Below are positions 27,571 to 35,671 of a stretch of DNA of 52,584 bases, piece by piece. Source of the DNA: a bacterium (GTDB lineage: Bacteria; Sumerlaeota; Sumerlaeia; MVZB01); NCBI GenBank assembly GCA_021372575.1, contig JAJFUE010000164.1:1-52584 (forward strand), read 5' to 3'. Within the stretch, counting starts at the first letter, position 1, and each line of letters starts with the position of its first letter. Both the position numbers and the translations under genes were made by a program. Below the pieces are notes generated by a model. The model did no database searches. It was given only the letters and a program-made list of their open reading frames with translations, and was not told the DNA's origin.

Positions 27571-29154
27571 ATGAAGTTGATGACCACACTTCGGATCGCC
27601 CTCGCCTGCTTGTTTCTCACCGGCTGTTCCGCGCCGCAACAGGAACAGGTCAAGGCCGGGCCGGAGACGCTTGTCGTGAGCCAGGGCTCGGACCTCCTCA
27701 CGCTCGACCCCTATTTCATCCTCGAGTCGCCGACGTTCTGCATTCAGCGCAACGTGTTCGATCCGCTGACCGACATTGACGAAAACCTTCGTCTCAAGCC
27801 ATGCCTCGCCGAGAGTTGGGAACACAACGAACAAGGCGCGTGGACGTTCTTTCTTCGCAAGGGCGTGACGTTCCACAACGGCAACCTGTTCACCGCGTCG
27901 GACGTCGTCTATTCGATCCGGCGCGCGCTCGACTGGCCATCCTCGCGCGTGAAGTCTGAAATTCAAACGATCAGGACCATCGAGGCCGTCGATGACCTGA
28001 CAATCCGCATCACGACGACGAAACCCGACCCGATCCTGCCGCTACGCCTCACGAGCATCCTGATGCTCGATCGCGAGACGTGCGAGCCGGCCGTCGCGAA
28101 GGCAGGCGACGATTGGCTCTACGCGCACGAAAATGGCACGGGCGCCTACCGCGTCGAGCAGTGGCGCAAGGACCAGCACTGCATCCTCGCCGCGAACGAA
28201 AAGTATTGGGCCGGCGTGCCGGCGGTCAAGCGCATCAACTTCATCGCGACCGCCGAGGCCTCGACGCGCATGATGCTCCTGCAGCGCGGCGACATCGACA
28301 TCGTGGTGAACGTCCCGCCGCGCGACCTCAAGACCGTTGAGTCCCTTGCCTCATGCCGCGTCGAACGCCGCCCCGGCCTGCGCCTCATTTACCTCGGGCT
28401 CGACACGGGGCGCGACAAGAGTCCAGGCGTGCCCGACTCGCCGCCGAATCCGTTGCGCGACCGCCGCGTGCGCCAGGCGATCGCGCTCGGCATCGACAAC
28501 CGCCTGATCATCGCAAAGATCCTCGGCGGCAACGCCACGCCCGCCGACCAGCTCCAGCCCGAGGGCGTGACCGGATGCATCACCGGCTTCGAGTTCAAGC
28601 GTCCGGATCGCGAACGCGCCAAGGCGCTGCTCGCCGAAGCCGGCTATCCGAACGGATTCCGCATCCGCCTCGACGGACCCAACGACCGCTACATGAACGA
28701 CGAGCAGATCGAGACGGCGGTTGCCAACCAGCTTGCGCGCATCGGGATCAAGGTCGATGTCAACGCGCTGCCCAAGGCGCAGTTCTTCAGCCTTGAGCGA
28801 GCCGGCAAATGCTCTTTCTTCCTCAGCGGCTGGTCCAATACCAACGGCGACGGTGCGCCGACGTTCGAGCACCTGCTGCACACGATCAATGAGGCGGCCG
28901 GCCTCGGCGGCGCCAATCACTCGACCAATTACTCGAATCCCGAGCTCGACAAACTCACCGAATCGGCCGCCGTCGAGTTCGACCCCGCCGTGCGCGCGCG
29001 CGACCTGGAACAAGCCAATCGCATCGCGATGGAAGACCTGCCCCACATCCCGCTTCATTTTCAGATGGATCTCTACGCGGTTTCGAACCGAATCGACTGG
29101 CACCCCCGCCGCGAAACCCAAATCCGCGGCATGGAAGTGAAATGGAAACGGTAG
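27571..29154 (+). CDS. Family 5 (peptide/nickel-type) ABC transporter substrate-binding lipoprotein
   Basis: A 527-residue lipoprotein with signal peptide and lipobox LTGC (C19). The family 5 fold is clear: SQGSDLLTLDPYF, NVFDPLTDID, PCLAESWE, WTFFLRKGVTFHNG with ASDVVYSIRR, then GTGAYRVEQW, RRVRQAIALGIDNRLII and EQIETAVANQLARIGIKVDV. It should capture oligopeptides or similar solutes in the periplasm. No permease or ATPase gene is adjacent, so its transporter is encoded elsewhere. It may be cotranscribed with mnmA. The final TAG lies within a GTCGGGTC repeat. Confidence 0.92.
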   Translation: MKLMTTLRIALACLFLTGCSAPQQEQVKAGPETLVVSQGSDLLTLDPYFILESPTFCIQRNVFDPLTDIDENLRLKPCLAESWEHNEQGAWTFFLRKGVTFHNGNLFTASDVVYSIRRALDWPSSRVKSEIQTIRTIEAVDDLTIRITTTKPDPILPLRLTSILMLDRETCEPAVAKAGDDWLYAHENGTGAYRVEQWRKDQHCILAANEKYWAGVPAVKRINFIATAEASTRMMLLQRGDIDIVVNVPPRDLKTVESLASCRVERRPGLRLIYLGLDTGRDKSPGVPDSPPNPLRDRRVRQAIALGIDNRLIIAKILGGNATPADQLQPEGVTGCITGFEFKRPDRERAKALLAEAGYPNGFRIRLDGPNDRYMNDEQIETAVANQLARIGIKVDVNALPKAQFFSLERAGKCSFFLSGWSNTNGDGAPTFEHLLHTINEAAGLGGANHSTNYSNPELDKLTESAAVEFDPAVRARDLEQANRIAMEDLPHIPLHFQMDLYAVSNRIDWHPRRETQIRGMEVKWKR

Positions 29155-29210
29155 GTCGGGTCTTCGACCCGACTCTATGATTTTTGTCGGCTCGAAGAGC
29201 CGACCTACCG
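29149..29210. repeat. Paired GTCGGNTC hairpins forming an inverted repeat between convergent genes, with both stop codons inside
   Basis: The left arm (29149-29174) and right arm (29186-29210) form a 25-bp inverted repeat with an 11-base spacer containing TTTTT. Each arm is itself a hairpin. The TAG of the solute-binding gene (29152-29154) and the TAG of the minus-strand glycosyltransferase (29205-29207) both come from the same CGGTAGGTCGG sequence in the arms. Probably acts as a bidirectional terminator. Confidence 0.9.
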
Positions 29211-30377
29211 GATCTCTTTAAACAGCTCCATGATCCGCTCGCCGTTGTAGCGCCACGAGTGGTCGCGTTCGGCGCGGCGGCGCGCGGCTTCGGACATCGC
29301 CTTCAACTTCTCGCGGTCACCCATCATCTGCATGATCAGCCGCGCCATCTCGCCCGTGTCGAGCGGCTTGAAGATGAACCCCTCGCGGCCGTGATCGAGC
29401 GCGTCGTGGATCGCCGGATACGACGGCGCGAGCACCGGCACGCCGCTCGCCTGGTATTCGAACAGCTTCGCCGGCGACGACCAGTAGGTCGTGTCCGGCA
29501 CGACGGCCGCGTCCATCGCGCGGATGTGCCGCGGCACATCCTCGTACGGGACCGAGCCGATGAACCTGATCAAGTCCCCGAGGCCGCGCCCCCGCACGCG
29601 CTCGCGGTTTTCATCAAGCTTGTGGCCTTCGCCGCCGACGATCATGAACGCGAACGGCGCGGCGCCGCCGTCGCGCAGTTTCTCCGCGACCTCCTCAAGC
29701 AGCTTGAGTCCGTGCCAGCCCGCGAGCGTGCCGACGTAGCCGATCACGAACCGGTCCTCGAGGCCGTGCCGCCTGCGCACTTCCGCCCCGTCGATCGTGG
29801 GGTTGAACTTTTCGAGGTTGACCGCCATCGGCATCCTGACGACCGCGTTGATCGGCACGCCGAGGCTTGCGACTTCCTTCCGCAGCGGCTCGCTGACGAC
29901 GATCACCCGCGGTGCGGAGCGAATAATCCCGCGCTCGACCATCCGCGCCAGTGGCGCCAGCCGGATGCGGTCCTGCTGCTCGCGCGTGAGGAACGCGTTC
30001 ACCTCGAGCAGCCGCGGCAGATTGTGCCGCCGCGCCGCATGCAGCCCCGCGCGGCTGTAGAGCGAATACCGCTCATAGATCGCGTCCGGCCGCCACTCTT
30101 CAATGAGCCGCTCGAGCGCCTTCCCGAACCGGTAGTCCAACACCACATGGCGCAGGTCGAACCCGAGCTTGCGCGAGCGCGGCGGTTCGACCGCCACCGT
30201 GTCGAGCGTGCCGCAACCCTCGGCGCCGTCGCGATCGCCCGCGGGATTCGAGCACAGCAGGCGAACCTCGTTGCCCAATTCGGTCAGGACGGAACACGTC
30301 TCGCGCACGTGCGTCGAGCAGCCCTTGCGCCCGAAAATCGGAATGCCGGGATCGGCGCAGAGATAACAGATTTTCAT
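29205..30377 (-). CDS. GT4-family glycosyltransferase
   Basis: A 390-residue GT-B enzyme starting [19 protein letters not shown]; the ATG at 30377 overlaps the pdxJ stop by four bases (ATGA), and upstream in-frame sequence is pdxJ antiphase. The N-terminal domain binds the acceptor ([11 protein letters not shown] loop). The C-terminal donor domain has [32 protein letters not shown] and [18 protein letters not shown]. It probably adds a sugar to a cell-surface glycan. Cotranscription with cdaA-cdaR-pdxJ looks accidental in function. Confidence 0.9.
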   Translation of the reverse strand: MKICYLCADPGIPIFGRKGCSTHVRETCSVLTELGNEVRLLCSNPAGDRDGAEGCGTLDTVAVEPPRSRKLGFDLRHVVLDYRFGKALERLIEEWRPDAIYERYSLYSRAGLHAARRHNLPRLLEVNAFLTREQQDRIRLAPLARMVERGIIRSAPRVIVVSEPLRKEVASLGVPINAVVRMPMAVNLEKFNPTIDGAEVRRRHGLEDRFVIGYVGTLAGWHGLKLLEEVAEKLRDGGAAPFAFMIVGGEGHKLDENRERVRGRGLGDLIRFIGSVPYEDVPRHIRAMDAAVVPDTTYWSSPAKLFEYQASGVPVLAPSYPAIHDALDHGREGFIFKPLDTGEMARLIMQMMGDREKLKAMSEAARRRAERDHSWRYNGERIMELFKEIR

Positions 30378-31126
30378 GGCCGGCTCCGGAAGCGCTCGGG
30401 CGCGGTGGTGGCAAGCTCGACGAGGCGCGCCATTTCGGTCACCGCCGGCGCAAGCCCGATGAAGATTGCGCGGCTCATGATCGAGTGCCCGATGTTGAGC
30501 TCGCGCATCCCTTCGATCGCGGCCACCGGCAGCACGTTGTGATAGTTGAGGCCATGGCCCGCATTCACGATCAGGCCGACCGACCGTGCGAGCTCGCAGG
30601 CTTCGATCAACGTTTCGAGCTGCTTTTGCCGCTCGATCGCCGTGCGCGCGTTGCAATACGTCCCGGTGTGGAATTCAACCTCGGTCGCGCCGCAACGCAC
30701 GGCCGCCTCGATCTGCGCCGGCACCGGATCAATGAACAGGCTCACCGAGATCCCCGCGTCCTTGAGCCGCGTCGTCGCCTCGCTGACCTGCTGGTATTGC
30801 CCGACGACGTCGAGCCCGCCCTCGGTCGTGACCTCTTCGCGCTTCTCGGGAACCAGCGTCGAAATGTCCGGCATGAGCTCGATCGCGCGATCGACGATCT
30901 CCCGCGTCGAGGCCATCTCGAGGTTCAGGTGCCCGCGCACGACCTGCCGGATCAGCTCGACGTCGCGATCCTGGATGTGACGCCGGTCTTCGCGCAGGTG
31001 AACCGTGATGCCGGTCGAGCCGGCATCCTCAACGATGCCGACCGCAAGCACCGGGTCGGGCTCCACTCCGCGCCGCGCCTGGCGCAGCGTGGCAATATGA
31101 TCGATGTTAACGCATAACGTAGCCAT
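30374..31126 (-). CDS. pdxJ: Pyridoxine 5'-phosphate synthase
   Basis: A 250-residue TIM-barrel enzyme that condenses 1-deoxyxylulose 5-phosphate with 3-amino-2-oxopropyl phosphate in vitamin B6 synthesis. Signatures: [14 protein letters not shown] at the N-terminus, [42 protein letters not shown] and [11 protein letters not shown]. Length is typical. The ATG is 24 bases after the cdaR stop; the ribosome site is weak. Its stop overlaps the start of the glycosyltransferase gene. Confidence 0.97.
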   Translation of the reverse strand: MATLCVNIDHIATLRQARRGVEPDPVLAVGIVEDAGSTGITVHLREDRRHIQDRDVELIRQVVRGHLNLEMASTREIVDRAIELMPDISTLVPEKREEVTTEGGLDVVGQYQQVSEATTRLKDAGISVSLFIDPVPAQIEAAVRCGATEVEFHTGTYCNARTAIERQKQLETLIEACELARSVGLIVNAGHGLNYHNVLPVAAIEGMRELNIGHSIMSRAIFIGLAPAVTEMARLVELATTAPERFRSRP

Positions 31127-31150
31127 GTTCGGGCTTGGGCCTTTCTATGA

Positions 31151-32206
31151 TCAAGAAGAATGCGACGGGCGCGCGGGCTTCGGCGTGGGCTTGGGCGTCT
31201 GCGCCGGGGTTCTTGCGCTGAACTGGACCTCAATCGTGTTGGGAATGCAGCGGACCATGCGCACCAGCGGGCTGTTGCCGGCCTTCTTCATGTGCGCCTC
31301 GATGCCGATGCGCTGGACTTGGTCGGCCACGGCGGCCGGATCGCGCGCCGGATAAACTTCGAAATCGTCCTTGGTCAGCTGGCGCAACGCGGACTCGGGT
31401 CCCTCGACCTCGACGCTGACCGTCTCGGGCTTGAGCTTCGCCTGCATCGTGTCGCTCGGCAACGGAACGGTCACCGCGACCGCGTGATAAATCCGCCGCA
31501 CCATCCGCTCGGTGATGCCAATGTTGACCGTGACCTGATTCTGCTGGCCGACGAGCTGGATGCCCTCAGGCAGCACGAGCTTCGGATACACCTCGCAGCT
31601 GGCCTGGACCTGGCCCAGGTCGATCGGTGTGGTCTTGATGATGCGCTTGCCGCGTTCGCGCAGCGCCTGCAGCGCCTCGATGGATCCGGTCACGACGACC
31701 TCCGCCGGCCGGGCCTGCGGCTTGTCGGTCAATTCCATGTTGCGCGGAAGCTGGCCCGTCGTGACGGTCTCGACCGTGGCGGTCGTCGTGCGCAATATCG
31801 CGGTGAGCTGAATTTTCGCGGGAACGACCTCGACGACCTGGATCGCCTCGGGAACGTTCTGCTTGTCGATGTCGCGCGGCGCAAGCTGGTACGTTGCCGT
31901 CTGCGGCTGCGTCTGGTCGGGCTCGGTGCGGAAGATGCGCGACGCGTCGATCGAGAACCCGAAGTTGCGTGCAACCGCGGAGTTGTGCAGCTCGCCGGGG
32001 TAGCGCACCTGGATGCGCACGACATCGGGGTTGGGCGTCACCACCATGTTCGGCGGCACGTTGATCAGCGTGACCGAGATGTCGTTCAGCCAGTTCGTCT
32101 CGAGTTTCTGCTGCTGCGCGATCGCCCACACGACGATCGCGATGAACACGGCCGGCACGATGAGCGAAATCTCCTCGCGAATGCGGCGGCGACGTTCAGC
32201 CGACAT
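31151..32206 (-). CDS. cdaR: CdaR/YbbR-domain protein, regulator of diadenylate cyclase
   Basis: The ATG at 32206 (MSAERRRRIREEIS) overlaps the cdaA end by 11 bases; the longer frame is antiphase cdaA. The 351-residue product has one N-terminal membrane helix (LIVPAVFIAIVVWAIA) and then about 300 extracytoplasmic residues with two to three YbbR-type beta domains (for example WLNDISVTLINVPPNM), ending in a Pro/Lys-rich tail with PKPTPKPARP. CdaR proteins modulate CdaA activity at the membrane. The coupled cdaA-cdaR order is the standard one. Confidence 0.9.
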   Translation of the reverse strand: MSAERRRRIREEISLIVPAVFIAIVVWAIAQQQKLETNWLNDISVTLINVPPNMVVTPNPDVVRIQVRYPGELHNSAVARNFGFSIDASRIFRTEPDQTQPQTATYQLAPRDIDKQNVPEAIQVVEVVPAKIQLTAILRTTTATVETVTTGQLPRNMELTDKPQARPAEVVVTGSIEALQALRERGKRIIKTTPIDLGQVQASCEVYPKLVLPEGIQLVGQQNQVTVNIGITERMVRRIYHAVAVTVPLPSDTMQAKLKPETVSVEVEGPESALRQLTKDDFEVYPARDPAAVADQVQRIGIEAHMKKAGNSPLVRMVRCIPNTIEVQFSARTPAQTPKPTPKPARPSHSS

Positions 32207-33011
32207 GGACGTCCTCCGCGGCGGTCTTTTCCTCGACCGGGATGTTGAGTTCCTTTTGCAGCCGGCGGCGCAGGTCCTCGATCTTGAGCCCGCGCTCGAT
32301 CTTGCCATCGACCGCGACCGAGACCGTGCCCGTCTCCTCGCTCACGATCACGACCACCGCGTCGGTCTCCTCGCTCATCCCGAGCGCCGCCCGATGCCGC
32401 GTGCCCAGGTCACTGCTCAGGAGCTGCTCGTCCGACAGCGGCAGGATGCAGCCGGCGGCGACAAGCCGGTCGCCGCGGATGATTGCCGCGCCGTCATGCA
32501 GCGCCGAATACGGCGTGAAGATCGTGCGGATCAGCTCCGGCGATATCGCCGCGTCGAGTTCCGTGCCGCTGCCGAGATACGGATCGAGCGGGTTGCGGCG
32601 CTCGAACACGATCAGCGCGCCCACGTTGCGGTTGCTCATGATGTTGACCGCCGAGCACACCTCGTCGATCGCCGTCCGCTCGCGGCCGCTGAACAGCGAC
32701 CGGAACAACCGGAACTGGCCAAGGTTGATCAGCGCGCGCCTGAAATCATGCTGGAACACGATCAGGAAAATGAGCATCACGACGATCCACGAGTTCTGGA
32801 AGATAAGGATCATCGCCTCCATCTTCCACGTGCGCACGAGCAGGTACAAAAGCATCGTCCCGGTCATGAACGCGATGAAACCCATCAGCGCCACATACGA
32901 CCGCGACCCCCGCAGCAGCGCGAAAATGCCATAAAAGAACAGCGCGACCATGACAATGTCGGCCAGGTCGATCCACCGAAAGTTATGGAATGCGGAAATC
33001 AGTTCCTGCAT
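32196..33011 (-). CDS. cdaA: Diadenylate cyclase (c-di-AMP synthase)
   Basis: A 271-residue membrane enzyme making cyclic di-AMP from two ATP. Three N-terminal membrane helices (about 15-35, 40-60 and 68-85) precede the DAC domain with D173-G174-A175 in YSALHDGAAII and R205-H206-R207 in LGTRHRAALGMSEETD, the two catalytic motifs. It also has the SNRNVGALIVFER strand typical of the CdaA class. It is the first gene of the run cdaA-cdaR-pdxJ-GT. In other bacteria c-di-AMP controls potassium and osmotic balance and cell-wall homeostasis; targets here are not visible. Confidence 0.96.
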   Translation of the reverse strand: MQELISAFHNFRWIDLADIVMVALFFYGIFALLRGSRSYVALMGFIAFMTGTMLLYLLVRTWKMEAMILIFQNSWIVVMLIFLIVFQHDFRRALINLGQFRLFRSLFSGRERTAIDEVCSAVNIMSNRNVGALIVFERRNPLDPYLGSGTELDAAISPELIRTIFTPYSALHDGAAIIRGDRLVAAGCILPLSDEQLLSSDLGTRHRAALGMSEETDAVVVIVSEETGTVSVAVDGKIERGLKIEDLRRRLQKELNIPVEEKTAAEDVHVG

Positions 33012-33020
33012 CGCGGCTCT

Positions 33021-33043
33021 TCGTGCTCGTAATCGTAATCGAT
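33021..33043. repeat. Short composite 6-base tract (CGTGCT)(CGTAAT)2
   Basis: TCGTGCTCGTAATCGTAATCG lies 10 bases from the start of cdaA, in the same orientation as at 6217, 7001 and 51103. Confidence 0.8.
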
Positions 33044-33183
33044 AAATCGCAGCGGGCTTGCAATGAATCGGACACGCCGGTCCTCACGCTTGCCACAACC
33101 CCGCCACAGGCGTTACCTTGTTATTATGCGGATATATGGGCCGCTTGCAACATTTGTAACCATGCCGGAAGGATTGATTTTTC

Positions 33184-33879
33184 ATGCACTGCGCCGTGAA
33201 CTGGACGCTGGGCGGCCCGCGGCGGGCCGTCAAAGCCCTGCTGTTTGACATGGACGGCACAATGATCGACTCGCGCCGCTACCACATGGGCGCGTGGCGC
33301 AAACTCGTCGGGCAGCTCGGCCTTGGCGACCGCGAATTCGCCATCGCCGAGCGCGGATTCGGCATGACCAACCGCATGATCTTCACCCAGTGGTTCGGCC
33401 CCAACGGCGAAAAAAACCACGACTACGACGAGCTCTCCGAGCGCAAGGAGTCGTTCTTCCGCGAGCTCATCGCGGGAAACCAGGGCGCGCGCGCCGGCCT
33501 CAAGCGGCTCCTCGAGCGCGCCCGCCGCAACGGCATCCGCACCGCCGTCGCCACCTCATCGACCGCCTCCAACACGACGTTCCTCCTGCGGCAGATGGGA
33601 CTCCAGCGTCATTTCGACGCCGCCGTCTGGTCACGGCCCGGCCTGCGCAGCAAGCCGCATCCGGACTTTTTCCTCGAGGCGGCGCGCCGGCTCGCGATCC
33701 CCCCCGCGCGTTGCGTCGTGTTCGAGGATTCGATCCACGGCTTCTGGGCGGCGCGCCGCGCCGGCATGGGCCTCGTCGCCATCGCCGAGCGCCCCGAAGA
33801 CCTCCTCCGCTGCCGCCTGTGGACCCCCTGGGTCGCCCGCGACTTCATATCGGTTGAGAAATTTTTAAGGTTCAGGTGA
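33184..33879 (+). CDS. HAD-superfamily phosphatase (beta-phosphoglucomutase-like)
   Basis: A 231-residue HAD hydrolase. Motif I is LLFDMDGTMID with D22 as nucleophile and D24 as general acid. Motif II is the Ser/Thr of AVATSSTASNT, motif III Lys in KPHPDFFLEAARRL, and motif IV VVFEDSIHG. The helical cap after motif I (RYHMGAWRKL onwards) is subfamily IA, so small phosphorylated metabolites, such as sugar phosphates, are likely substrates. AAGGA lies about 10 bases before the ATG. The stop codon overlaps the ATG of the YgiT-type gene (TGATG), so the two are coupled. Confidence 0.9.
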   Translation: MHCAVNWTLGGPRRAVKALLFDMDGTMIDSRRYHMGAWRKLVGQLGLGDREFAIAERGFGMTNRMIFTQWFGPNGEKNHDYDELSERKESFFRELIAGNQGARAGLKRLLERARRNGIRTAVATSSTASNTTFLLRQMGLQRHFDAAVWSRPGLRSKPHPDFFLEAARRLAIPPARCVVFEDSIHGFWAARRAGMGLVAIAERPEDLLRCRLWTPWVARDFISVEKFLRFR

Positions 33880-34114
33880 TGGTCTCGATGAATTATGATT
33901 GCCACGTGTGCGGATCGGAATTGATCCCGGCGAGAACGGTGATGCCGTTCAAGACCGGGTCGAATGCGATTGTGATCATCAAGGGTCTGCGGTTTTGCAG
34001 TGCAATTCGTGCAGAGAGTATCTGATTGAAGACGCGGTCATGGAACGGGTCGAAGAAGTGCTTGCGCGCGTTGCAAGGGATTCCGAACTCGAAGTGATTC
34101 GATTTGCCGCCTGA
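33879..34114 (+). pseudogene. YgiT-type zinc-finger protein, frameshifted
   Basis: Frame 1 from the ATG at 33879 encodes CHVCGSEL, then RTVMPFKTGSNAIVIIKGL. After about 33990 the family pattern continues only in another frame: VLQCNSCREYLIED, then VMERVEEVLARVARDSE. The two CxxC pairs and the acidic tail are those of YgiT/MqsA-type zinc fingers. One extra base near 33989-33990, giving Leu-Pro-Val, restores a protein of about 78 residues. As given, frame 1 stops at 34023-34025. It may be a real one-base deletion or a sequencing error. The start overlaps the HAD gene stop. Such proteins often act as antitoxins, but no toxin gene is adjacent. Confidence 0.7.
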
Positions 34115-34142
34115 GACCCCAGTTTCCTTAAGGATGTCCACC

Positions 34143-35063
34143 ATGAATTCAGTTCTGCGCGGAATTGCGTGCTGCCTCGCCCTGGCTGCGATATTCGCTT
34201 TCGGCTGTAAATCGACCGGAAGGACAGCTACGCCGAACACGTTGCTGCCGCCAATTGTCGACTCGGCCTGGCTCGCTTCCACGCTCGGCCGGCCTGATTT
34301 AAAGATCATCGACGTACGCTCGTCTGCCCAGACTGGTTACAACCGCGGCCACATCCCCGGCGCGCTCGGCCTCAACATCGAAAACCTGCGCGGCAACATC
34401 GGCGGCATCCCCTCGATGCTGCTCCCGGCGCCCATGCTCGCCGAACATTTCTCGCTCATGGGCATTCATCCCTCCGACACGATCGTCCTCGTTTATGGCG
34501 AGCGCCCGATGGATGCCACGCTCGTGGCCATGGCGCTCGAGCGGCTCGGTCACACAAACCACACGATCCTCGACGGCGGCTTCGCCCAGTGGAAGCAAGA
34601 GGGCCGGCCCATCGACACGAAACTGCCCTCCGTCAAGCCATCGCATTACCGCGCCGCAGCCCACGCCGATTGCTTCACGGTCGATGCCAACGCGCTCAAC
34701 GACGCGCTCCAGTCCGGCGCGATCATTCTCGACGTGCGCCCGAAGGATTATTTCACCGGCAAGAAATCCGACGAGGCGCGCGGCGGCCACATCCCCGGCG
34801 CCATCAACCGCGTCTTCAGCGACGACCTCGCCTCAACCGCTTCGATCTCCCGTTTCAAGGACACGGCCGACCTCGAAGCGGCCTACCGCGCGATCATCCC
34901 CGACAAGAACGCCCCCGTTTACGTGCACTGCCGCACGGGCCATTCTGCCAGCCAGACATACTTCGTGCTGCACCGTCTGCTCGGCTACCGCAACGTCAAA
35001 TGGTATGACGCCAGCTGGACCGAATGGGCGGCGCGCCCCGAACTGCCGGTCACGAAGGATTAA
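34143..35063 (+). CDS. Exported double-rhodanese thiosulfate sulfurtransferase, lipoprotein
   Basis: About 306 residues. The ATG at 34143 has AAGGA 8 bases upstream and gives a lipoprotein signal with lipobox FGC near residue 22; the longer frame starts inside the zinc-finger gene. Domain 1 (about 40-160; LKIIDVRSSAQTGYNRGHIPG) lacks a cysteine at its active loop and is structural. Domain 2 (165-300; AIILDVRPKDYFTG, GGHIPGAIN) has the active C263 in VHCRTGHSASQTYF. It should transfer sulfane sulfur, for instance from thiosulfate to a thiophilic acceptor, at the outer face of the inner membrane or in the periplasm. Confidence 0.92.
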   Translation: MNSVLRGIACCLALAAIFAFGCKSTGRTATPNTLLPPIVDSAWLASTLGRPDLKIIDVRSSAQTGYNRGHIPGALGLNIENLRGNIGGIPSMLLPAPMLAEHFSLMGIHPSDTIVLVYGERPMDATLVAMALERLGHTNHTILDGGFAQWKQEGRPIDTKLPSVKPSHYRAAAHADCFTVDANALNDALQSGAIILDVRPKDYFTGKKSDEARGGHIPGAINRVFSDDLASTASISRFKDTADLEAAYRAIIPDKNAPVYVHCRTGHSASQTYFVLHRLLGYRNVKWYDASWTEWAARPELPVTKD

Positions 35064-35097
35064 TGCCCCAGGCTTCAGCCATCGACATTGAGCCGCG

Positions 35098-35367
35098 CTA
35101 CGGCGTGATCATGCCGCGCTCGGGCATCTTGATTTTCTCGTCCGATTTTCTCAACTCGCGTTCCATGTCGCGCATCTTGTTGTCGTCCGTCGGGAACGCG
35201 CTCTCGTTGAACTCGCTCTTCTCGTAGATCGGTATCCCATACCAATACGTGCGCGTGATGGTGTGGTATTCGTCCGACGTCGTCTTGTGTTTGATCCCCG
35301 ACGCGCAGCCGGCCGTCATCATCAAAACCGCCGCGCAGATCGAGAAAATCGCCATTCGTGTCTTCAT
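35098..35367 (-). CDS. Small lipoprotein, unknown
   Basis: The ATG at 35367 has AAGGAG about 7 bases upstream. The 89-residue product has a signal peptide and lipobox TAGC (near residue 21), then a short polar domain with TYWYGIPIYEKSEFNES and a charged helix (MRDMERELRKSDEKIK). It resembles small outer- or inner-membrane lipoproteins found singly in genomes. It is convergent with the rhodanese gene. No family recognised. Confidence 0.75.
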   Translation of the reverse strand: MKTRMAIFSICAAVLMMTAGCASGIKHKTTSDEYHTITRTYWYGIPIYEKSEFNESAFPTDDNKMRDMERELRKSDEKIKMPERGMITP

Positions 35368-35671
35368 GCGCGCTCTCCTTCTTGCCCGCTGAATGTTAGC
35401 AGAAGCACAAGAACGCCACAAAACGAGAATGAACCGGAGCCCGCCCACGCGCACAAGCCGATCGAGGAGAGTTCACTGAAAGCCAAAGGAACCATCACCG
35501 GCAAAATCGCGCTGGAATTCCAGCGCGGCGTCTCCGAATTGGTGTCTCCGAATTGGGATTGATGATTCTTGAACCACGAAGCGGTTCGATCTCAACCGAT
35601 CGTCATTGGTCGTGTATAAAAAACGAAATGGATCGTGAGTACGATTCACTCCACGATCCACGACCCACGCT
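35368..35671. other. Intergenic region with repeats, no gene
   Basis: It contains the lipoprotein promoter side, a duplicated GAATTGGTGTCTCCGAATTG, a GAACC/GGTTC hairpin (35569-35591, second copy at 51221-51243) and a 7-base tract (TCCACGA / TCCACGA / CCCACGC) that reaches the stop codon of the phosphatase gene. Confidence 0.7.
35569..35591. repeat. Dispersed 23-nt hairpin TTGAACCACGAAGNGGTTCGATC
   Basis: GAACC and GGTTC pair around ACGAAGC. The copy at 51221-51243 differs at one position. Both lie in repeat-rich intergenic DNA. Confidence 0.75.
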
